Source of the DNA: Lycorma delicatula
Taxonomy: Eukaryota; Arthropoda; Insecta; Hemiptera; Fulgoridae
Reading direction: 5' to 3'
Length of the DNA: 64,000 nucleotides
Assembly: GCF_047948215.1 (NCBI RefSeq)
Contig: NC_134458.1
Location: forward strand, 146,397,036-146,461,035
Of this stretch, positions 60,608 to 64,000 are shown one piece after another; the first letter of the stretch is position 1; every line of letters begins with the position of its first letter. The notes under the pieces were generated by a model. That model made no database searches. It was not told where the DNA came from and was given only the letters and a program-made list of their open reading frames with translations. The position numbers were made by a program, and so were the translations under genes.

Positions 60608-60838
60608 CAGGTGACGTAAAAAAACGCGTACTTTTGAACTCCCTTTGTGCACCTTCCAAACTGTAGTTAGTTTTATAAAACATTTTTATGGCGAAAGCAG
60701 GCTCTTTCCTGCTTTCGCCATAACCGTTCCACTGCTCCATGATGACTGAGTGGCAAGATTGCCTTTGCATAAAGCAGTCCTGTCAACAGTACATGGCTGC
60801 CACTACGCATTTCAAAAGTTCCCGTTTTTTTGTGACAC
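60608..60838 (-). mobile_element. 231-bp miniature Tc1/mariner-like element carrying a transposase N-terminus
   Basis: The ends are inverted repeats. The left is CAGGTGACGTAAAAAAACGC (60608 on) and the right, read on the minus strand from 60838, is GTGTCACAAAAAAACGGGAA; both continue ACTTTTGAA. Both ends abut TA. Inside, the minus strand encodes MEQWNGYGESRKEPAFAIKM followed by FYKTNYSLEGAQREFK (60740 to about 60640). That resembles the DUF4817-type helix-turn-helix start of Tc1/mariner transposases (AFAVxMFYKNNxSxxxxQREFRR). The rest of the transposase is gone, so this is an internal-deletion derivative. The plus-strand frame at 60750-61016 is not supported. Confidence 0.75.
60686..60723. 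repeat. Perfect 16-bp inverted repeat inside the miniature element
   Basis: Arm TTATGGCGAAAGCAGG (60686-60701) pairs exactly with 60708-60723 across the 6-base loop CTCTTT. It falls inside the transposase-derived coding part. Confidence 0.92.
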
Positions 60839-63300
60839 TATATATATTTCAGTAAAAACTACTGAACCGATTGAGCTAAAGCTTTTACAAGAACATAGTT
60901 TTTATACCTGGAAAGAACATAGGACTATATCCGTTACGAAATGTTTCAAGATGGTGGTCGTTTTAATGGCTTGCGGTAACAACCGAATTATGTTCTTTAC
61001 CGATATTCGACTTTAGTATGGCAAAACCGTTGGTCAAATCGATTTGTTTTTTCGATATCGCTTTCGGTTATCGATAAAAAGAGCTTTAAACGTGCGTCAG
61101 TGTACGGCGTACATTCCTTTTAACTTGCACTTCACTTTCAAGCGTCTACTGTTTCAAATTAAAGTTGCTTTTTTGATGCCAGAAAATAAGCTACTAGGGC
61201 AGATATTTCAAATGGATGGTCTCCTCTTAGAGAGTCAATGCTTCTAGCAACGGCAACTGTTTCTGGCTTGCGGAAAAGACACACACACACATTCGCTCAT
61301 TCAGTCCAGAGAGTAAAGCTATAAATATTCTATACAAGTCCATTCTTTAAATTATGTTGTTCACAAACTGTTCCAAAAAGAAAACCCAAAGAGTTATAAA
61401 CACAAAATAAATTTTAAAAAATTGAAAAAAAAGAGAAACGAAGTACGGTCACCTCCTCATAGTGTTTTTCAGGTAACGCTAAAATTCGTGAAAAATATTT
61501 TTTAACCGGACGAAGGAAAGGTAGTAACCGGTAACGCTACTATTTTTAACAAGGGGGCCGATTAATCTGAAACCCGCATACTTCAGAAAGATTCGAGTTC
61601 TGTGCTGAGCAAACTGTGTTCCAGAAGAAATTACAATACACTAATAGTTTTTATAAATTGAACAATCTTTAATTGTTGTTTATCAAAATTATTTTCACAA
61701 GCATGAGGATAATGAACATAGTGGGGTTCCACCGGCTAGACGAGAAGGATGAACGAAACCTGACTGGCTAGTACAGCAGTAATTTAATATAATCATAAAA
61801 TAGTGTATTAAAACTTAAATCTTATTAAAACTAGATTTTTACCAATTTTAACAGCATGTTTCATATCCGTCACTGAAAATAAAAGAGATCGCGTTGTTAT
61901 AATTGTTTTTTTTTTCTATTTGCCTACTTGCAGGAATAATTTATTTTTATATTGCTCGATATCAATTAAAACATAGTTTTTCTAAAATTTAATCAATGGA
62001 TTTACATTTTATAACGAAATAAATTTTGTAGTTTTATTATCATTCCTTGGTGGTGGTTATTCGTTGAAGAAATCTTTTAAAAAACCTACACCTTTTTTTT
62101 ATAGAACTCGATATCTGCATAAAACTTGACCCTAACGTAGTCGTGTCATCTTCTTCGTCTCTTGGGTCACCGACGGTCAAATCTCCGGATATGTTTTATT
62201 ATATATTTTATGAATTACGACTCGTAATGGTGATTTAAAAATCAAAACACCTACGCTTTATTTTGTTGATATTGTCAATGGTATAGTATATTCAGTTCAA
62301 GTCACCCACAGTCTTTAACATTATTAAGTCCAGTTTTATGAGTTCTTTAAAGCCGTAAAGATCTAACTAGTGAGTCGGTAAAAGAAAGAAACTTTTTGCA
62401 ATGTAGTCAACATGTTACAGTCAACTATTCTACGAGTATCTTATACAGACCTATACAAAAAGTAAAAAAATCTGGATGTTTGCCAGATATCAACATGAAT
62501 ATGTTTCTTATCTTTACAATCAACATATCCGTCATTCTTTATATTATTCCCTTCTTTTATCTTTACTTTTCTTTATTCGTTATCCTATGATTAATATCTA
62601 TATACTCCTATATCGACGTGTTTTATGTATTTCTATAGCTATTGAAAGCTCTTGTTTTAATTTACTTAATAACCAGGTAATTAACTCTTTATATTTTTCT
62701 TTTGTCATTTTTTTTTCAACTCCTTTAAATGTTGTTTAACAAACAAATTTATTTTTTTTAAATATACTAAAAGTCAACTTAATATTTAGTTGTCATATAG
62801 ATGACAGTTTTGCGCTTCTTTTTGTTTTTATTTGAGCATGAAATATTAAGTAGTCATTTATCTTGTTCTTCAAAACAAATTAATACCGGTTATTAACCTT
62901 TTTAAACTAAGCATATATATATTAAATATTTAACTGGTTTAATATTTTTTTTACATTTCTTTTTGTTCGTTCCTTTATTTATTTATTTATTTTTTTTTTT
63001 GTTTATGTATAAAAAATCCTTAAGTATTTATTATTTATAGCTAACATGATTTCTGTTTGCCTTTCTTTATATAACCAAATCAATTAAATTTGATTTAATA
63101 ATTTAATAAAATTTAATTTCTTATATTTAAAAGGCATTTACATAAAATAATTGTTCCTTGAGCTAGATTGGTAAATTCTTTATTAATTAGAATTTTTCTA
63201 ACAAATGAAAATTTAAATATATATGAATTATTTTATTTTATTATTACTATTATGATATTTTTTCCCAATGTGTACGTTGCAATCTGTTAAACTACTGAAC
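60839..63300. other. AT-rich DNA; unclassified less AT-rich block at about 60840-61290
   Basis: 60840-61290 and 61480-61580 have more balanced composition and look like unidentified repeats. The short plus frames (61044-61247, 62396-62590, 62476-62739) have no motif or splice context. A short CACACACACACAC run lies at 61279-61291. Confidence 0.45.
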
Positions 63301-63307
63301 AATAAGC

Positions 63308-63350
63308 AGCCCTCCACTACCCAATGAGATGAGGATGATATGTACCTATC
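63308..63350 (+). repeat. Possible SINE body scrap
   Basis: CCTCCACTACCCAATGAGAT followed by GAGGATGATATGTAC resembles the AGAGGATGAGATGAATGA module of the SINE at 2586-2719. It is followed by two direct GTGAAAGACCGA repeats (63354-63365 and 63419-63430). Confidence 0.3.
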
Positions 63351-63608
63351 ACCGTGAAAGACCGAGATTTGAGAATGTCACAATCTCCGATGAATGTCGA
63401 CAAATAAAAAATACGTCGGTGAAAGACCGAAATATTTGCTTATTCGGACCTTCACCGGTATACGTTGAAATTCAGCATGAACTGATGGTGAAAGTTGAAT
63501 AAAAATATTTTTATAAAGAGATTGAACAAAAGGCAAATCATCTCATCTGATCATTTATTTGTATCGTTATCGTTTTTCCATGAAATTAACATATTCTGTA
63601 TATCCTGA

Positions 63609-64000
63609 TTGGCTCTTTCAATTTATAAAATTCTGAAAATTAGATTAAAGTTTTTTTATAAATACGGTGAAGACCAATTTGGTTTCAGGAAAAGTATAGG
63701 GACAAGGGAAGCAATTTTAGGCCTCAGATTAATAGTAGAAGGAAGATTAAAGAAAAACAAACCAACATACTTGGCGTTTATAGGCCTAGAAAAGGCATTC
63801 GATAACGTAGACTGGAATAAGATGTTCAGCATTTTAAAAAAATTAGGGTTCAAATACAGAGATAGAAGAACAATTGCTAACATGTACAGGAACCAAACAG
63901 CAACAGTAGCAATTGACGAACATAAGAAAGAAGCCATAATAAGAAAGGGAGTCCGACAAGGATGTTCTCTATCTCCGTTACTTTTTAATCTTTACATGGA
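63609..64000 (+). pseudogene. Non-LTR retrotransposon reverse transcriptase, runs off the window
   Basis: An open plus-strand frame from 63609 to the window end encodes conserved RT motifs in order: YGEDQFGFRKSIGTREAILG (63657 on), FIGLEKAFDNVDWNKMF with the first catalytic Asp near 63800, then RKGVRQGCSLSPLLFNLYM at the end. The QFGFRKxxGTREAI and GVRQGCxxSP motifs are classic for LINE polymerases. The region upstream of about 63609 does not continue it, so it is 5'-truncated or decayed there. Within the window the RT part is intact, unlike the other remnants, so the element may be young or complete downstream. The minus-strand frame at 63656-63937 is a shadow. Confidence 0.82.

Noticed and set aside
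60750..61247. Plus-strand frames of 88 and 67 residues as a host gene
   Set aside because: The first overlaps the miniature transposon and its TIR; neither has a motif, and no splice sites frame them.
1..64000. CRISPR array, operons, bacterial promoters or terminators
   Set aside because: No regularly spaced repeat array exists, and the spliced exon, LINEs and SINEs show a eukaryotic genome.

Overview
The window is eukaryotic, very AT-rich, gene-poor DNA that is largely built from decayed transposable elements. R1-type and other non-LTR retrotransposons, several Tc1/mariner-superfamily transposase relics, a hAT-type MITE and tRNA-derived SINE pieces point to an arthropod. An insect, perhaps a hemipteran, is my inference; no species-diagnostic gene is present.

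Layout. 1-5.3 kb: AT-rich DNA with two direct copies of a dispersed repeat (family F1), the second split by a SINE. 5.3-6.3 kb: LINE remnant. 6.4-11.4 kb: the most complete element, a GC-richer R1-like retrotransposon on the minus strand. It has a gag-like ORF1 with three zinc knuckles, an endonuclease/reverse-transcriptase ORF2, a 3'UTR and a poly(A) tail, and it carries several frameshifts and stops. 12.3-13.4 kb: dead Tc1/mariner-like transposase. 16.5-18.1 kb: R1-like 3' fragment, then a small hAT MITE. 18-31 kb: AT-rich DNA with F1, F2 and F3 repeats, a TIR element and pieces of a minus-strand LINE split by an F2 copy. 31.8-35.4 kb: mariner relic, LINE C-terminal remnant and a TIR-bounded Tc1/mariner-like relic. 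37.6-45.9 kb: F2 and F3 repeats and a foldback element. 46.1-47.8 kb: LINE remnant with a SINE scrap. 49.6-52.9 kb: two more dead DDE transposases. 54.7-64 kb: foldback repeats, one genuine host exon, tRNA-like SINE heads, a 231-bp miniature element and the start of another LINE at the window edge.

The only feature that looks like host coding sequence is a spliced exon at 55845-56038 (+). It has a good acceptor, a 5'UTR with an in-frame stop, a well-placed ATG, 56 codons and a consensus donor. A possible 55-base upstream exon lies at 49314-49368. Most of the window is therefore probably intron or upstream DNA of one plus-strand gene, which I could not identify.

I found no convincing new functional system. 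The most unusual structural signal is that three dispersed repeat families (F1, F2, F3), otherwise different, share ACTTYCC-type ends, a common head motif (GGAAAGTATNGTRATC) and an ACGTACGTATGT-like tract at a similar place. They look like one modular group of short elements. Boundaries of degraded elements are approximate; all homology calls come from reading motifs, not from searches.
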